A stretch of DNA of 64,000 nucleotides from Cryomorphaceae bacterium 1068 (lineage in GTDB: Bacteria; Bacteroidota; Bacteroidia; Flavobacteriales_D; Cryomorphaceae). The stretch lies in the NCBI GenBank assembly GCA_027214385.1, contig JAPVXR010000014.1, positions 56,213 through 120,212 of the forward strand, written 5' to 3'. A model generated the notes under the pieces. The model was not told where the DNA came from and searched no databases. It saw only the letters and a program-made list of their open reading frames with translations. Numbering within the stretch: position 1 is the stretch's first letter; the number at the start of each line of letters is the position of its first letter. Position numbers and translations under genes: made by a program. Below are positions 62,868-64,000 of the stretch, piece after piece.

Positions 62868-63534
62868 GTAATTCAACTCCGGGATTTTTCTTCATCCATT
62901 CATTGATTACCACTTTCCTTCCAATACTTCCTGTGATATAATCTTTTCTTAGATCAAAACCACGTGCTGGAGAGTATTCCCTCCCGTAATAAATGATTTG
63001 TAGATGAAGCTTATTCCAAAGTTCTTTTGGAAACAGCTTTTTGGCATCTCGCTCCGTCACCTCTACATTTTTTCCGGTTGAAAGTCCCCATCTATACATG
63101 AGTCTGTGGATGTGAGTATCTACGGGGAAGGCAGGTACTCCGAAGGCTTGCGACATGACGACAGAGGCCGTTTTGTGTCCGACTCCGGGTAATGTTTCCA
63201 GATACTCCATATCTTCAGGAACCTGACCTCCCTTCTCATTGATCAGCCTTTTCGATAGTTCTGAAATCGCTTTACTTTTTCGCGGTGACAGGCCACATGG
63301 CTTAATGATACTCCTTATGTCTTCTACAGGCAATTTTGACATCGTCAGTGGATTGTCAGCTTTTTCAAAAAGATGCGGGGTCACGATATTTACACGCGCA
63401 TCGGTGCACTGAGCACTCAGAAGCACTGCGATTAGTAAGGTGTAGGGGTCTTTATGGTCAAGAGGGATATCCATAATTGGATAAAGCTGTTCCAACTCTT
63501 TTATCACATATGCTGCTTTTTGGTTTCTCGTCAT
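62848..63534 (-). CDS. nth: Endonuclease III-type DNA glycosylase lacking the Fe-S cluster motif
   Basis: 228 residues. It removes oxidised pyrimidines and nicks at AP sites. The helix-hairpin-helix LPGVGHKTASVVM carries the catalytic Lys, and PAFPVDTHIHRL the catalytic Asp. The C-terminal C-x6-C-x2-C-x5-C cluster of E. coli Nth is absent: the region reads YYGREYSPARGFDLRKDYIT with no Cys. A cluster-less form seems usual in this group (recollection, not checked). ATG 63534 (MTRNQKAAYVIKELEQLYP) is preferred over 63591. Confidence 0.93.
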   Translation of the reverse strand: MTRNQKAAYVIKELEQLYPIMDIPLDHKDPYTLLIAVLLSAQCTDARVNIVTPHLFEKADNPLTMSKLPVEDIRSIIKPCGLSPRKSKAISELSKRLINEKGGQVPEDMEYLETLPGVGHKTASVVMSQAFGVPAFPVDTHIHRLMYRWGLSTGKNVEVTERDAKKLFPKELWNKLHLQIIYYGREYSPARGFDLRKDYITGSIGRKVVINEWMKKNPGVELPNFSLD

Positions 63535-63827
63535 TTCTATTTTAAAGTTGAATCCGGCTATAATTCTATTTTGCAAATCTACTATCCTCATAGAATCATT
63601 TTCATTCCATATTCCAACTCCATATCAGATTTACTTTTCACAAATAATTCTAAAATTGAAACCTTACAAGAATAAAATATTTGTAGGCTACTGATTGCTT
63701 GAGCCCTAGTATTGGTAAGCCTTTGATTCGAATAGTTTCATCGGGCATATGCTTTAATTCAGCAGTTGAATTGACTTCTTCATCAAACATGTTGATCTTT
63801 GAATTTCATTTTTAAACCAAATTTAAG

Positions 63828-64000
63828 ATGCTTACAAATCGAAAGTACACACTACTAGCAGTGTTAGCTATGTGCAGTATTTTCTTCTTGGGAATGCCTA
63901 ACCAGGGCTACTCGCAATGCGACCCGGGAGAAACTGCCTATGAAATTACGTTAGCTCCCGGAGGGAGTTTTATTGGAGAAAGAAGTTGGGAGATCGTCCC
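63828..64000 (+). CDS. Exported protein, N-terminal part (T9SS-cargo-like)
   Basis: 57 codons before the right edge. A signal peptide (YTLLAVLAMCSIFFLGMPNQ, then GYSQ) is followed by CDPGETAYEITLAPGGSFIG, a start common in large Bacteroidota T9SS cargo proteins ('C..GE....I' plus 'E.SWEI'). The rest is outside the window, so family and C-terminal sorting domain cannot be seen. Confidence 0.65.
   Translation, partial: MLTNRKYTLLAVLAMCSIFFLGMPNQGYSQCDPGETAYEITLAPGGSFIGERSWEIV

Overview
The window looks like chromosomal DNA of a Bacteroidota bacterium, most likely a marine Flavobacteriales (Cryomorphaceae/Schleiferiaceae-like; the family level is inference). Reasons: several large secreted proteins end in type IX secretion (T9SS) C-terminal domains; promoters match the Bacteroidota -7 element TAnnTTTG; ribosome-binding sites are weak; and families such as GLPGLI-like, DUF2279, DUF4956 and DUF2490 are typical of the phylum. 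There is no phage, IS element or CRISPR array. Most of the window is ordinary core genome broken up by T9SS cargo genes and three tRNA loci.

Layout. 1-0.5 kb: start of a BASS-family transporter (minus strand) behind a probable leader-peptide attenuator. 0.5-4 kb: CPXCG zinc-ribbon protein, a DUF6745 gene pair, typA. 4-14 kb: three large T9SS cargo genes (a four-module beta-propeller protein and two tandem sugar-dehydrogenase/PKD paralogues) around a band-7 protein. 14-22 kb: lolA-ftsK, msrA-DUF2279, an endonuclease/exonuclease/phosphatase protein, a short Smr protein and two GLPGLI-like paralogues. 22-28 kb: a coupled guanidine-hydrolase / ctlX / argS operon, then ffh-folD. 28-32 kb: an FG-GAP T9SS protein. 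32-39 kb: a candidate 6S-like RNA, queE, an OmpA-family protein, rarA, bcp, recA. 39-45 kb: TPR lipoprotein, NHLRC2-like protein, rplT-rpmI-infC-thrS. 45-51 kb: tRNA-Ser, a gene-poor stretch, a DUF748 protein, and tRNA-Pro with a repeat-rich flank and a GIY-YIG fragment. 51-59 kb: lamin-tail protein, CotH kinase, lipoprotein, VTC polyphosphate polymerase, DUF4956 and DUF2490. 59-64 kb: tsaC/sua5, tRNA-Arg with another repeat-rich flank, SDR, VOC protein, nth and the start of another exported protein.

Two parts deserve most attention. The first is the 51.4-59.1 kb cluster, where a secreted CotH-type kinase sits with a VTC-fold polyphosphate polymerase and DUF4956/DUF2490 membrane proteins; this suggests envelope or extracellular phosphate chemistry of unknown purpose. 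The second is a structured repeat found just 3' of both tRNA-Pro and tRNA-Arg. It is a long hairpin whose arms differ between loci but remain complementary, around a shared AAGCTTGCTT loop, followed by a small hairpin with a CGRAGG-type loop and a second, partial copy. At tRNA-Pro it is accompanied by a duplicated tRNA 3' end and a GIY-YIG nuclease fragment.

Other notable points: infC appears to start at AUA, Nth lacks its iron-sulfur cysteines, the NHLRC2-like protein lacks the thioredoxin cysteines, and several genes have promoters so close to the start codon that their mRNAs should be nearly leaderless.
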